Below, piece by piece: positions 16,307-25,621 of a stretch of 64,000 nucleotides of DNA. The number at the start of each line of letters is the position of its first letter. Position 1 is the stretch's first letter. Source of the DNA: B1SED10-225 sp964501415 (GTDB lineage: Bacteria; Bacillota_I; Bacilli_A; Izemoplasmatales; Izemoplasmataceae). Both the position numbers and the translations under genes were made by a program. The notes under the pieces are model-generated. The model did no database searches, was not told the origin of the DNA, and saw nothing but the letters and a program-made list of their open reading frames with translations. Location: positions 62,001-126,000 of the forward strand of contig CAZCSL010000002.1 in NCBI GenBank assembly GCA_964501415.1, in the 5' to 3' direction.

Positions 16307-18927
16307 GATAACTGTCCTTTTACATAGTTTATCACATCATCGATCTTATCGATATGCTTACCACCGGCTTGAGCGAAATCGGGCCGGCCACCACCGCCGC
16401 CACCGGCGATCTGGGCCGCTTCTTTTACCAATTTACCCGCATGTACATCGCTTTTGCTTTTGGCGATGAAAATCAACTTATCGTTTAAAGTGTTGGCGAT
16501 GAAAACCACGCCTTTTTGCGTGTGTTCCATGAGTCGGTCAGCTAAAGTTTTGACCGTCTCCATTGGATAATCTTGGGTTTTGATTACGATATTCCCTTGT
16601 GCATCTTTCTGTGCCAAATAATCGTCCAAGGATTTCAAAGAAGCGGCTTTGGTTTTTTCTTCGATTTGCTTTTCTAACTTTTTAACCGCATTTGATACTT
16701 GGTTTATATATTGGCGAAGATTGATGACATCCCGGTACGACCCAAGACGTTTGGGATGCTTTGGCATATGATAAGATACATCCAAATCTTTATCTTGAGC
16801 TTCCTTAAGCAAGGTTTCTTTTTTATGTTCCAGTTGATTCAAATTACTATAAAAGCCTTGCAAGTAAGTTTCGATTTCCTCGACTTTGTCTTTGGCCAAC
16901 GCGACGATTCTATAAATACCCGAACCTTTGGATTCTAAGGACACAATCGCAAACCGTTCTATCTCTTTGGTGTTGTCTACGTGGGTGCCGCCACACAAAT
17001 CTAAGGTTTCTCCCATATCCACCATACGGACCTCATCTTCATACTTTTCGCCAAACTCGGCTATGGCTCCACGTTTTTTAGCGGTATCTAAATCTCCATA
17101 CTCGATGTCCACATCGATGGCTTGTTTAATTTTTTGATTAACGGTTTTTTCAATGTCCAGCAAGGTTTTTTCATCAGGTAATTCTAGGTGATTAAAATCA
17201 AACCTTAGATACGTGGGTCCAACTAAAGAGCCTTGTTGCTTAACGTGTGAACCGAGCTTTTCACGGAGCGTAGAAAACAATAAATGCGTAACCGAATGGT
17301 GCGCTTTGGTAAGCTCGCGTGCCTTGGTATCGACTTGTAAATCCACGGTGTCTTTTTCTTGAATATTATGTTCATCCAAATAATGAATGAATTGTCCGTT
17401 AGGTAGTTTTTGAACATCTAAGACCTCATGGACTTTATCGTCCTTTATAATGACGCCTGAATCAGCCACTTGTCCACCACTTTCGGCATAAAACGGCGTT
17501 TCTTTCACGACGATGCCTTCTTCAAAAACTTTGATGACCTCACTGATCGTTTCTGTTTTTTCATAGCCCACGAATGTACTTGGGGTTTTGAAATCTAAAT
17601 AAGCTTCGTTTTGATCTTTCATGGCACCGAGATCTTTACGAGCGTTGCGAGCGCGTTCTTTTTGCGCTTGCATATGTTCTTTGAACCCGGCTTCATCTAC
17701 CGTATAACCGTTGGCTTGTGCATATTCTTCAGTCAATTCCACAGGGAAACCGTAAGTATCATACAACATGAAAGCGTCTTTACCTGAAATCATTTTATCG
17801 CTTTTCTCCATGAGCTCATTTAAAATTTTCTCCCCTTGAGAAAGCGTTTCTAAAAATTTGTTTTCTTCTTTTTCAATCATAGCTTTGGTAAAGTCCTGTT
17901 GGGTCAAAAGATAAGGATACGTCTCTTTCATCATCACAACAACGGTATCGACTAAGTCTTTCAAAAATGGTTTTTCAATGCCGAGTGCTTTTCCATGCTT
18001 AACGGCTCTTCGCAACAGTCTTCTTAATACATACCCTCGGCCTTCGTTAGAGAATGTAGCCCCGTCACTCACCGCAAACACTACGCTGCGAATATGATCG
18101 GCAATTACTTTAAAAGACATCTGTCCTTGATAAGGTACATTTGCTATCTTTTCAGTAGCCTCAATCAGTGGATAAAACAAATCGGTTTCAAAGTTCGTCT
18201 CGACATCTTGCATCACTAGGGCCATTCGTTCAAGGCCCATACCCGTATCGATGTTTTTGTTTGGCAGTTCAGGATAGGCTTCACGCTTAAGTCCACTTTT
18301 GGCATTGAACTGAGAAAAAACGATATTCCAAATCTCAATATAGCGGTCGTTTTCAATATCCTTTTCAATCAAGGACAAGTCTGCTTTACCGTAGCGATCA
18401 CCACGGTCATAAAATATTTCTGTACAAGGTCCACAAGGACCGGTACCAATCTCCCAGAAGTTTTCATAACTCTTGATGATATGACTTTTATCAACGCCTA
18501 CGTCCAACCATTTTTGATAAGATGCTTCGTCCGTAGGATAGACGGTAATATATAGCTTTTCTTTGTCAAAACCAAAATATTTCTTTGAGGTCAAAATTTC
18601 AAATCCCCACTCAATGGCTTCATCTCTAAAATAATCACCAATAGAAAAGTTGCCAAGCATCTCAAAAAACGTATGATGTCTTGCCGTTTTTCCAACATTT
18701 TCAATATCGTTGGTACGAATACATTTTTGAACGTTAGCGATGCGCGGGTTTTTCGGAACCCTTGAACCATCAAAATAGCCTTTTAACGGAGCTACACCCG
18801 CATTGATCCACAAAAGGGTTGGGTCATTGATGGGAATCAATGACGCACTTTCTTCTATCGCATGTTGGCGCTCTTTAAAAAACTTTAACCATGTTTTTTT
18901 AATGTCATGTCCACGCATTTTTTTCAT
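16303..18927 (-). CDS. alaS: Alanyl-tRNA synthetase
   Basis: Charges tRNA-Ala. At 874 residues it is full length, with the class II catalytic core at the N-terminus (TWLKFFKERQHAIEESASLIP, RRLLRRAVKHGK), an editing domain with the zinc motif HHSVTHLL and LCGGTHVDNT, and a C-terminal C-Ala domain rich in glycine (AAQIAGGGGGGRPDFAQAGG). GGAGG precedes ATG 18927. An alanine T-box leader lies directly upstream, so expression should rise when tRNA-Ala is uncharged. Confidence 0.98.
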   Translation of the reverse strand: MKKMRGHDIKKTWLKFFKERQHAIEESASLIPINDPTLLWINAGVAPLKGYFDGSRVPKNPRIANVQKCIRTNDIENVGKTARHHTFFEMLGNFSIGDYFRDEAIEWGFEILTSKKYFGFDKEKLYITVYPTDEASYQKWLDVGVDKSHIIKSYENFWEIGTGPCGPCTEIFYDRGDRYGKADLSLIEKDIENDRYIEIWNIVFSQFNAKSGLKREAYPELPNKNIDTGMGLERMALVMQDVETNFETDLFYPLIEATEKIANVPYQGQMSFKVIADHIRSVVFAVSDGATFSNEGRGYVLRRLLRRAVKHGKALGIEKPFLKDLVDTVVVMMKETYPYLLTQQDFTKAMIEKEENKFLETLSQGEKILNELMEKSDKMISGKDAFMLYDTYGFPVELTEEYAQANGYTVDEAGFKEHMQAQKERARNARKDLGAMKDQNEAYLDFKTPSTFVGYEKTETISEVIKVFEEGIVVKETPFYAESGGQVADSGVIIKDDKVHEVLDVQKLPNGQFIHYLDEHNIQEKDTVDLQVDTKARELTKAHHSVTHLLFSTLREKLGSHVKQQGSLVGPTYLRFDFNHLELPDEKTLLDIEKTVNQKIKQAIDVDIEYGDLDTAKKRGAIAEFGEKYEDEVRMVDMGETLDLCGGTHVDNTKEIERFAIVSLESKGSGIYRIVALAKDKVEEIETYLQGFYSNLNQLEHKKETLLKEAQDKDLDVSYHMPKHPKRLGSYRDVINLRQYINQVSNAVKKLEKQIEEKTKAASLKSLDDYLAQKDAQGNIVIKTQDYPMETVKTLADRLMEHTQKGVVFIANTLNDKLIFIAKSKSDVHAGKLVKEAAQIAGGGGGGRPDFAQAGGKHIDKIDDVINYVKGQLS

Positions 18928-18947
18928 ATTATGACCTCCTAATCATT

Positions 18948-19150
18948 AAAAAACGCCCTTAAATAACCTAAGGACGACATTGCCGCGGTACCACCTTTAT
19001 TCAATAAGCACTCCAGTAGTTTTAACGCTTGCAAGCGGATGGGTTTACATCACTCAAAAGTAGCTTCAACAAGAAACCGTCGTTTGTTTACACCAACCAC
19101 AAACTCTCTTTGCACAGCTAGCTTGTCTACTCTTCTTCATCATCGATTTA
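18948..19150 (-). promoter_or_regulatory. T-box riboswitch upstream of alaS (Ala specifier GCU)
   Basis: On the minus strand the T-box core AAAGGTGGTACCGCGG lies at 19000-18983 as written on the complement. The terminator CGTCCTTA/TAAGGGCG followed by six T residues occupies about 18948-18976. A specifier-loop sequence GAAGCTAC, giving GCU (Ala) at 19064-19062, sits opposite a stem I base formed by GTAG and CTAC. Family knowledge: uncharged tRNA pairs with the specifier and the T-box to favour antitermination. Confidence 0.93.
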
Positions 19151-19154
19151 CTTA

Positions 19155-19183
19155 ATTATAACGAACTCCAAATCAAATTGCAA
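19155..19183 (-). promoter_or_regulatory. Promoter of the alaS T-box transcript
   Basis: On the minus strand -35 TTGCAA (19183-19178) and -10 TATAAT (19160-19155) are separated by exactly 17 bp, just upstream of the T-box leader. Confidence 0.75.
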
Positions 19184-19194
19184 GCAAAGCCCAT

Positions 19195-21531
19195 CTAATC
19201 GCTATCTTCCATAAAATCATAAGGCGTTTTGCCTTTTAAATCCTCCCCCAAGGTCTTAAAAGGGATTTGTGGATCCATGATCGTTTCATCTGCCTGATCG
19301 TCTTCAAAAGACGTCAAAACATCGTCGATAGCCTCGGCGCGATTTTTTTGTGATTGGCTCAATAATTCCATCAAACCCGTTTTTCTATCGGTTTCAATTT
19401 CAATCGCTGCGGTCAATAAAGTATCGATATCACCCGCAACAACCAACGTTTCTTTGGCTCTGGTTATGGCTGTATAAATCAAACGTCGCTTCAACAAAAT
19501 CGTAAAACGCTTGAAAATAGGCACGATGACTACGGGGTATTCGCTCCCTTGAGCTTTGTGAACGCTAATCGCATAAGCCAAACGCAATTGATCCAACTCT
19601 TTTTTCTTATAAGAGATTTCTTTACCCATAAAATCCACATGCAAGGTTTCTTCTTGTTCATCGATGCCGATAATGCGTCCTTGATCGCCATTCATGATAC
19701 CGTCTTCACTACGGTTTTGTAGTTGCAAGACTTTATCGTGCAGGCTAAAGGTTTGATTGCCATATGTGATGGTTTTTGAAGGATTTTGATTATATGTCGC
19801 TTGCATGAAATCATTGATCTCATCAATACCGACTAACCCTTTATACATAGGGATTAACACTTGAATATCCTCTTGTAAGTCATATTCTTGCTTTAACATA
19901 TAATCAACCATGCGCTTTAAGCGGTCCTTAAAGCGGGTTTCCACTTCCTTGATGATATAACAATCGGGTTTGGGCGTTAAAAGATGCTTTGGCAATTGTC
20001 CGTTTTTAATTTGATGAGCCAGTTGGATGATGGTAGATTTTTCTGCTTGCCTATGTACTTTGGTCAATTTGTTGGTATGTACGCAGTTTGCATCGATGAT
20101 ATCTTTAAGCACTTGTCCTGGCCCTACCGATGGCAATTGATTATCATCACCGACCAACACGATATGACACTGCGGGGGCAAGCTTTGAAACAGATGGGTA
20201 GCCAAAGGTAAATCGATCATCGAGGCCTCATCTATGACAAACAAATCCCCTTCCATAGGATGATGCATCCCATGGGCAAAAAACCCATCAAATCCTAACC
20301 CTAAGGCTTTATGAATCGTAGAGGCATTGTGATTGGTTGCTTCAGATAAACGTTTAGCCGCACGGCCGGTAGGGGCCATCAAATGAATATGATGGTCTTT
20401 GGTTTGATAGGTGCGTTTCATACATGATATAAGCCCTTTGATGACGGTCGTTTTTCCGGTTCCGGGTCCACCGGTCAAAATCGTTAGTTTATGGGTAAGG
20501 GTTGATAGAATCGCATCTCTTTGTTGCGCCGTATAAACAATATCTTCTGCTTTTTCAAACGCTTGGATTAATTTTTGAACCTTTGTTTGATCGATGATTG
20601 AAGCAGCTTTACTTCTTGTTCTTATCTGCTCGGCCAAGGTTTTTTCTTGTTCATAAAACGACTTTAAGCTAAGGCGTTTTTCTGTTTTCATCAGCTTATC
20701 TTGATCCACTAACTGATCGATGACTTTTTTTACTTCAGATTCTTGAACCAACGCTTCTTTTTTGTTCAAGTACTCTAATGCTTTACCCATAAACTGTGTG
20801 ATTTCTTGGTAAGTATGTCCATCTTGATAGGCCATCGTTTCTAACAAGTATATAATCACCGCTTGGATGCGTCTTTGATCGTTAGGTAAAAACCCCAGTT
20901 CTTGTGCCATAGTATCGGCACGTTCAAAACCGATACCATCGACATCTTCAATCATTTGATAGGGATTTTTAGTGATGATCGATACCGCATCCTCACCATA
21001 AGCATCAAGGATTCGGTTGGCAATTTTAGGAGAAAAACCAAAGCCATAAAGTTTAATCAACGTTTGTTCGCTTGCTTTGTGTTCCTTTAAACCCGTTAAT
21101 AATGTGTTTTTATGTTTTTTCGATAATCCTTTTATATCATCCAAAACAGACGCATCATGCGTAATCTTTTCGATCGCATCACTGCCTAAGGCTGCAACTA
21201 TTTTTTCTGCGGTCTTAGGACCGATACCGCTAAATAAATCACTCGACAAATAATCGATAAGTCCGGCTTTATTGGTCCCTTCAATTTTTTCATAGCGCTC
21301 AAAACTAAACTGATCCCCGTATTGATTATGGTGTTCAACTTGACCAAAAAAGCGAATATGTTCGCCCTTCTTAGGATGTGGTAAATAGCCTTTGACTGCC
21401 CAAACATCCCCTTCGGGATCAAAAAGATTAGGCTTAAAAGAAGACTCGGTAACTTCTACTTTCAAAATAGCAAAGGCGTTTTCTTCATTAACAAACGTAA
21501 TGTTTTTAATGATGCCTTGTAAATATGCCAT
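19195..21531 (-). CDS. recD2: RecD2-type ATP-dependent DNA helicase
   Basis: Superfamily 1B 5'-3' helicase of the RecD-like, RecBC-independent group. The 778 residues have an N-terminal extension with OB and helix-hairpin-helix parts (LFSGIGPKTAEKIVAALG), Walker A LTGGPGTGKTT (about 350), the DEAS box FVIDEASMIDL, and the C-terminal motif AYAISVHKAQGSEYPVV. It lies upstream of alaS as yrrC does in Bacillus. A GAGGTG site precedes ATG 21531. Likely role in DNA repair and replication restart. Confidence 0.95.
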   Translation of the reverse strand: MAYLQGIIKNITFVNEENAFAILKVEVTESSFKPNLFDPEGDVWAVKGYLPHPKKGEHIRFFGQVEHHNQYGDQFSFERYEKIEGTNKAGLIDYLSSDLFSGIGPKTAEKIVAALGSDAIEKITHDASVLDDIKGLSKKHKNTLLTGLKEHKASEQTLIKLYGFGFSPKIANRILDAYGEDAVSIITKNPYQMIEDVDGIGFERADTMAQELGFLPNDQRRIQAVIIYLLETMAYQDGHTYQEITQFMGKALEYLNKKEALVQESEVKKVIDQLVDQDKLMKTEKRLSLKSFYEQEKTLAEQIRTRSKAASIIDQTKVQKLIQAFEKAEDIVYTAQQRDAILSTLTHKLTILTGGPGTGKTTVIKGLISCMKRTYQTKDHHIHLMAPTGRAAKRLSEATNHNASTIHKALGLGFDGFFAHGMHHPMEGDLFVIDEASMIDLPLATHLFQSLPPQCHIVLVGDDNQLPSVGPGQVLKDIIDANCVHTNKLTKVHRQAEKSTIIQLAHQIKNGQLPKHLLTPKPDCYIIKEVETRFKDRLKRMVDYMLKQEYDLQEDIQVLIPMYKGLVGIDEINDFMQATYNQNPSKTITYGNQTFSLHDKVLQLQNRSEDGIMNGDQGRIIGIDEQEETLHVDFMGKEISYKKKELDQLRLAYAISVHKAQGSEYPVVIVPIFKRFTILLKRRLIYTAITRAKETLVVAGDIDTLLTAAIEIETDRKTGLMELLSQSQKNRAEAIDDVLTSFEDDQADETIMDPQIPFKTLGEDLKGKTPYDFMEDSD

Positions 21532-21585
21532 AAAAACACCTCTTGTTCATTATAACATTGATGTAGTCATGATTTAATAGAGTTC

Positions 21586-21614
21586 AAAGAAAAAGGGTCA
21601 TTTACGACCCTTTT
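21586..21614 (-). terminator. Intrinsic terminator of the aminopeptidase gene
   Basis: On the minus strand AAAAGGGTC (21614-21606) and GACCCTTTT (21599-21591) form a 9-bp stem spanning the stop codon, followed by T-rich sequence. Confidence 0.8.
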
Positions 21615-22873
21615 AAGATTTTTTCTATGTCTTTGGTTTCTTTTGGTATGTCTTTTGATAGATTTTCATACCCGTTTTCTGTGACTAAGATATCATCTTC
21701 AATCCTCACGCCAATGTTTTCATCTTTTACATATAAGCCTGGTTCAATCGTCACAACCATACCGGCTTCCAAGGGCATATCATAAAGACCCACATCATGC
21801 ACATCAAGACCCATAAAATGACCGATACTGTGGTAATAAACCGACATAATGTCTTTTTCATCATCGATGAGCTTTAAGGCTTTGGCTTTGGTGGCTAACA
21901 TGTTTTTAGAAAACGCATTTAACGCTTTCCATGTGACGCCGGGTTTAACCATTTCAATCGTCGCTTTGTTAACCTCGAGTACCGCTTCATAAATTTCTTT
22001 TTGACGCCCTTTATAAGTACCGCTCAAGGGATAGGTTCTTGAGATATCAGAAGCGTAATTTTCATGCAGAGCCCCTAAATCAAACAAGATTAAATCGTCT
22101 TTATTCAAAGCACCTTGATTTTTAGTATAGTGCAAAATCGTAGCATTCTGACCACTGGCCGCAATCGTATCAAAGGCGTTTCCTTCACTACCTGATAAGG
22201 TTATGGCGTGTAGGAAATCCGCTTGTAATTGGTATTCGTAATTGCGGTGTTTTAAGCTTTTTAAGATATTGGTTAAGCCTGCTTTCGTATGTCCAATCGC
22301 TTTTTTAATCTGCTTTAACTCCGCGTCGCTTTTGAACATTCTTAGATAAGCTAAGTGCTCATTGAGCGATTTCACATTTAATTCCGGATAGTTTTCTATA
22401 ATCGTTTTTGCCTGCACCAAGCTCATGGGTTTTGCCGATAAGCTTGGGTGATACAAATCTAGATAAAGCGTCTTAGCGGGTTGACCTAAAATACTTCTAG
22501 CATAATTCATCATCTGGTTGAACATGCCATCAAACTGTCCCAAAGTATAAATTGAACCCTCATCGATCAATGATCGTTTTGCGGCTTCATCCTTTTCCAT
22601 CGAAGCGCCTTCCCATTTAATCTTGTGATCGGTATTTTCTTCGATAAATAAAAATTCTTTACTGGTCTTATCTCCTTTAAGCAACATCAAAATCATGTTA
22701 GGCTCACTTAAATTGGTGAGATAGAAAAAATTTCTTTGCGGCATGTAGTCGTAGTATTGGTCCAAAGATTTATGGGGTGGTTTCCCCGCAAAAAGTAAAG
22801 CCACGGAATGATTATCCATCCGTTTAAGCAGTTTTTCTCTTGCGTTTTTTGCATGTGTTTGCATATTATTCAC
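21602..22873 (-). CDS. pepP: M24B Xaa-Pro aminopeptidase
   Basis: Metallopeptidase that removes N-terminal residues preceding proline. The 423 residues consist of an N-terminal creatinase-like domain (ARSILGQPAKTLYLDLY) and a pita-bread catalytic domain with the metal ligands DLGALHENYASDISRTYP, GHFMGLDVHD, TIEPGLYV and GVRIEDDILVT. GAGGTG precedes ATG 22873. A TATAAT lies at 22892-22887 on this strand, only a dozen bases from the left 25-bp repeat of the accessory segment, so the insertion left the core of its promoter intact. Confidence 0.95.
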   Translation of the reverse strand: MNNMQTHAKNAREKLLKRMDNHSVALLFAGKPPHKSLDQYYDYMPQRNFFYLTNLSEPNMILMLLKGDKTSKEFLFIEENTDHKIKWEGASMEKDEAAKRSLIDEGSIYTLGQFDGMFNQMMNYARSILGQPAKTLYLDLYHPSLSAKPMSLVQAKTIIENYPELNVKSLNEHLAYLRMFKSDAELKQIKKAIGHTKAGLTNILKSLKHRNYEYQLQADFLHAITLSGSEGNAFDTIAASGQNATILHYTKNQGALNKDDLILFDLGALHENYASDISRTYPLSGTYKGRQKEIYEAVLEVNKATIEMVKPGVTWKALNAFSKNMLATKAKALKLIDDEKDIMSVYYHSIGHFMGLDVHDVGLYDMPLEAGMVVTIEPGLYVKDENIGVRIEDDILVTENGYENLSKDIPKETKDIEKILKGS

Positions 22874-22904
22874 CTCTCAAGTAATCATTATAACAAACTT
22901 TAGG

Positions 22905-22929
22905 ACTTTTTGCCTGTGGGTTTTGCGTT
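22905..22929. repeat. Left copy of a 25-bp exact direct repeat (candidate attL)
   Basis: Identical to 25831-25855; the flanking bases differ at both ends (G versus C before, T versus A after). The sequence starts ACTTTTTGCC and ends TTTTGCGTT. The right copy encodes the last residues of the GltS-like transporter (NAKPTGKK) on the minus strand; the left copy has no gene body attached. Confidence 0.9.
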
Positions 22930-23190
22930 TTAGTCTTGAGTATTATTTATGTGCTGAATAAGTCAAAAGGATATCTTGTTATCGTTTAGCCTAGTTAGCC
23001 AAATGATTTAATCCTATTTAGCTATAAGAAGCTATAGGTCAAAAAACAAGTGCGATTTGAATGACTGATATGATGATAAGTCTTACTTTTTTTTCGATTC
23101 AAACGCTATTAATTTTTAAGACATGAAGGGTTTTAATAGTTTTCGTAGTCATCAACTTGTTATAGATAAAAACATACTCAATACTCGGGG

Positions 23191-23243
23191 GAACCCAAAT
23201 AAAATATATATAAGTGTCTTATTGGGTTCAAACATAGTATAAT
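23191..23243 (+). promoter_or_regulatory. Inverted repeat and -10 box upstream of the orphan gene
   Basis: GAACCCAAATAA (23191-23202) and TTATTGGGTTC (23219-23229) form an imperfect inverted repeat with a short AT loop, next to TATAAT at 23238-23243. A weak -35 (TGTCTT, 23215-23220, spacer 17) lies within the repeat, so it could be an operator for the gene starting at 23288. Confidence 0.45.
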
Positions 23244-23287
23244 AAACATGTATAATTGTTCATAATTGTGCAGAAGAGAGGCCAGTA

Positions 23288-23719
23288 ATGAGTGGGTTAA
23301 ACTTTGAACTATATCAAACGGCAATGGACACTGCGTATGTTCAGCTACAAGTTGGTAAGGGAAAAAAGAATCAACCATCCGTCTATATAGACAGCAACGT
23401 TTTTGATTTTATAAAAGGCGTGATATGGAACAAGCATCGTGAGTATCAATCGAATGATAGAAAAATCAATCAAATCAACAACGAAGATTGGCGTAGAATA
23501 CTTAGTGGTTTTGAAGAAGCCTTAGAAGAGTTAACGGCAAGCACTAGTTCAAATCAATTGATGAAAATACTCTCTATCCCCAATCACACCACGATTCAGG
23601 TTGATCTAGTATTCGAGCAAAAACAAGCTTTTCAACAGTTTTTAAAAGATCTCATTCTTTGGATTAAGACACATTTAAAAAAAGAAAAGTATATTTTAAT
23701 TATACAAAGCAATCTTTAG
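23288..23719 (+). CDS. Hypothetical protein, no family recognised
   Basis: A 143-residue protein with AGAGAGG 6 bases before ATG, a TATAAT 45 bases upstream and a terminator downstream, so it is probably expressed. It looks soluble: no signal peptide or membrane span. Visible features are a polar N-terminus, the segment QPSVYIDSNVFDFIKGVIWNKH, an acidic helix (GFEEALEELTAS) and a Lys-rich C-terminus with a final beta-like run (YILIIQSNL). No catalytic motif is apparent. It lies inside the repeat-bounded accessory segment, divergent in strand from its neighbours. I do not assign a function. Confidence 0.7.
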   Translation: MSGLNFELYQTAMDTAYVQLQVGKGKKNQPSVYIDSNVFDFIKGVIWNKHREYQSNDRKINQINNEDWRRILSGFEEALEELTASTSSNQLMKILSIPNHTTIQVDLVFEQKQAFQQFLKDLILWIKTHLKKEKYILIIQSNL

Positions 23720-23798
23720 ACAACTTTATCGGTTTGTTGAGTTCTAGCAAAGTCATTCTCATGAGCAAAATGTACGAGATTGCTTTCAAGTAAAAAGA

Positions 23799-23828
23799 TA
23801 AAAGGCAAGCACTATGCTAGCCTTTTTA
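23799..23828 (+). terminator. Terminator downstream of the orphan gene
   Basis: AAAAGGC-A-AGCA, loop CTA, TGCT-A-GCCTTTTT: a stem with one A-A mismatch and a T run; nearly symmetric, so it may also serve the opposite-strand ORF ending at 23886. Confidence 0.8.
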
Positions 23829-23885
23829 AATTAACCTAATCATATCATTTTTGCGCTTTTATTTTCTTAAAAAGATGGCTTAATT

Positions 23886-24677
23886 CTAGATCAGTTCTTC
23901 TAATAATTTTTGTTTTAGAAGCTTATACTCGTCATTTTCGATCAAATTTCTGTTATATAAAGATTTAAGCCTATCTAATTTTCTACTAAGGATATCGTCT
24001 GTCTCTTGTTTATTATTAGAAGGCTGGTTGGTTGTTTTTTCTGGTTGTGCTCGATAAACGTTCTTGGTTTTTAGGAATGTTTTTGGCTGAATGTGGTTTC
24101 TCCATAGCCATCTAGGTTTTTTAAAGAAAACAAGCAAACCAATGATCGATGCAAACAATAGTTTAGGGAAAAGATCACTAAAGATAAGTAGAACAACCAT
24201 TAATCCTATTCGACTCAATGTAGGACTTTGTAATAATTCCATTAGTACGTTGATTTCATCAAGAATAAACATCGGAGTTATAAAAACAATCAAAGCTAAA
24301 ATCATCGTTAAAATAACGCCACCCAAAAACACTAAACGACTAAAAGGGATTCTTAGAACAACAAAAACAATCAGTACAAAATATATGAAACGTAAGATAA
24401 AAACGATGATGGGGCCATAGACAGGAATCATTGATAAACGTAAACCAATCGCAAATGAAAACCCATCCGCGACACTGATGCTTAGTGCAATGACGTTACT
24501 GTCGATTGCTAAGAGAATATAGAATAATACTATGACTTGAATAATTCTATCGAGTCCAAAATCAAAATAAGACAGTATCGGTCGTTTGCGTTTTGTGCTT
24601 ACTTTTTCGACTTCTTCTTTTACTTCAATTTTGTTATCTAGATTTTGTGAAACTACCTCAAAGGAATCATTTTTTTC
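23886..24677 (-). CDS. Downstream ORF of a frameshifted membrane-protein pair, SHOCT-like C-terminus
   Basis: The first ATG in frame is 24431 (181 residues), but the frame is open to 24677 and those 82 codons read like protein: an acidic/basic stretch (NKIEVKEEVEKVSTKRKRP), then a membrane segment (IIQVIVLFYILLAID) and SISVADGFSFAIGLRL leading into the ATG. No ATG, GTG or TTG occurs in these 82 codons. Further membrane helices follow, then a polar linker and a SHOCT-like helical pair (SRKLDRLKSLYNRNLIENDEYKLLKQKLLEEL) at the C-terminus. The frame is -1 relative to the upstream ORF and the two meet at an A7 run, so it is probably the 3' part of one gene. Function unknown. Confidence 0.6.
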   Translation of the reverse strand, partial: EKNDSFEVVSQNLDNKIEVKEEVEKVSTKRKRPILSYFDFGLDRIIQVIVLFYILLAIDSNVIALSISVADGFSFAIGLRLSMIPVYGPIIVFILRFIYFVLIVFVVLRIPFSRLVFLGGVILTMILALIVFITPMFILDEINVLMELLQSPTLSRIGLMVVLLIFSDLFPKLLFASIIGLLVFFKKPRWLWRNHIQPKTFLKTKNVYRAQPEKTTNQPSNNKQETDDILSRKLDRLKSLYNRNLIENDEYKLLKQKLLEELI

Positions 24678-25621
24678 TCAACATGTTTTTTTTCTAAACC
24701 TTTATTAAAGAAGGGGATTTTTTCAGCTAGTGATACTTTATGCTTCACATCAACGACTTCACCGTGTCGTAGCTTCTCTAACCTTAGCTTTCTCTCTTCC
24801 AAAGCTTTTTTTTGCCTTAGTTTTTTTTCTTCAATAGAATCTTGCTTTTGTTTAATCTTTAAAGCCTTCTTTAATTCTTTCTCTTCGTGCTTTAGCGCTT
24901 TAGATTCTTGTTTGAGTTGGTACTGCTCATCATCAATTTCTTTTGCTGAATTTTTGGGAATAAGATGCTTCTTAAAAGAAGTCAGTCTCAGTTTGATTAG
25001 ATCAAATCGAACATAAGTCATTATCCAAAGCACTATCCCCATGAGAATGGGATAGTATAAATAATAAAGTACAGCTATACTCTCTAATGAGAAATCTAAA
25101 GCAAATATAACGTTAGAATAATTATGCGGGTTTAATAAAACTAGATAAATCAATATAAGTATCGTTATTATTAAATGAAATTTTTTACGAGAAAATAGAA
25201 TAGCATACGCAAAAGCGACTGCAATAAGTATTTCGCTAATAAAATAAATTATAAAAATCCAGTCAAAGGCTAATACAGAAGAATCTCTTACAAAACCAAA
25301 TGGAAAATGTGTAAAATAAAGGTTTTCAAAAAAAGAGGGCGCATGAACATTTAGTGAGTAGATAAGCTCATACGACGTAAATAATGAGTAAATAAAAACA
25401 AATAGCAGTAGCAAGATTTTAAGTGCTTTTGAGTTTTTAAATGAAGCGAAATAAAGTGATGTTGTCAAAACCAGGAAAGGAAGTACCATTAATAGAATAT
25501 GGATTATGATCTCGATTTGACTGTAAGTATTGCCAAATCGAACATAATAAAAAGCCCAGTTCATCTCAAGTGTAATCAAAGCAATTAGTAAAAGAAATAT
25601 AAAACTGCGTAGTTTAAATAT
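24653..25621 (-). CDS. Upstream ORF of the membrane-protein pair: multi-pass protein with charged coiled coil
   Basis: From TTG 25579 the product has 308 residues: about six or seven membrane helices (for example IIIHILLMVLPFLVLTTSLYF, ILLLLFVFIYSLF), then a highly charged Lys/Glu coiled coil (about 215-290) and the end VEKKMIPLR. The frame continues 5' through another hydrophobic run (SFIFLLLIALITLE) to an AGGGAG site at 25633-25628, after which only ATT, ATT, ATA codons (25627-25619) lie at start distance. Either a rare ATT/ATA start or the TTG at 25579 is used. At its 3' end an A7 run joins it to the -1 frame. No family recognised. Confidence 0.6.
   Translation of the reverse strand: MFKLRSFIFLLLIALITLEMNWAFYYVRFGNTYSQIEIIIHILLMVLPFLVLTTSLYFASFKNSKALKILLLLFVFIYSLFTSYELIYSLNVHAPSFFENLYFTHFPFGFVRDSSVLAFDWIFIIYFISEILIAVAFAYAILFSRKKFHLIITILILIYLVLLNPHNYSNVIFALDFSLESIAVLYYLYYPILMGIVLWIMTYVRFDLIKLRLTSFKKHLIPKNSAKEIDDEQYQLKQESKALKHEEKELKKALKIKQKQDSIEEKKLRQKKALEERKLRLEKLRHGEVVDVKHKVSLAEKIPFFNKGLEKKHVEKKMIPLR
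24670..24676 (-). other. A7 run, candidate -1 slippage or frameshift site
   Basis: On the minus strand GAG AAA AAA ATG reads in the upstream ORF; moving back one base gives AAA AAT GAT TCC and the open downstream frame. The upstream ORF stops 5 codons later. A7 is a known substrate for transcriptional slippage and -1 frameshifting, and also a common place for sequencing error. Confidence 0.55.
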
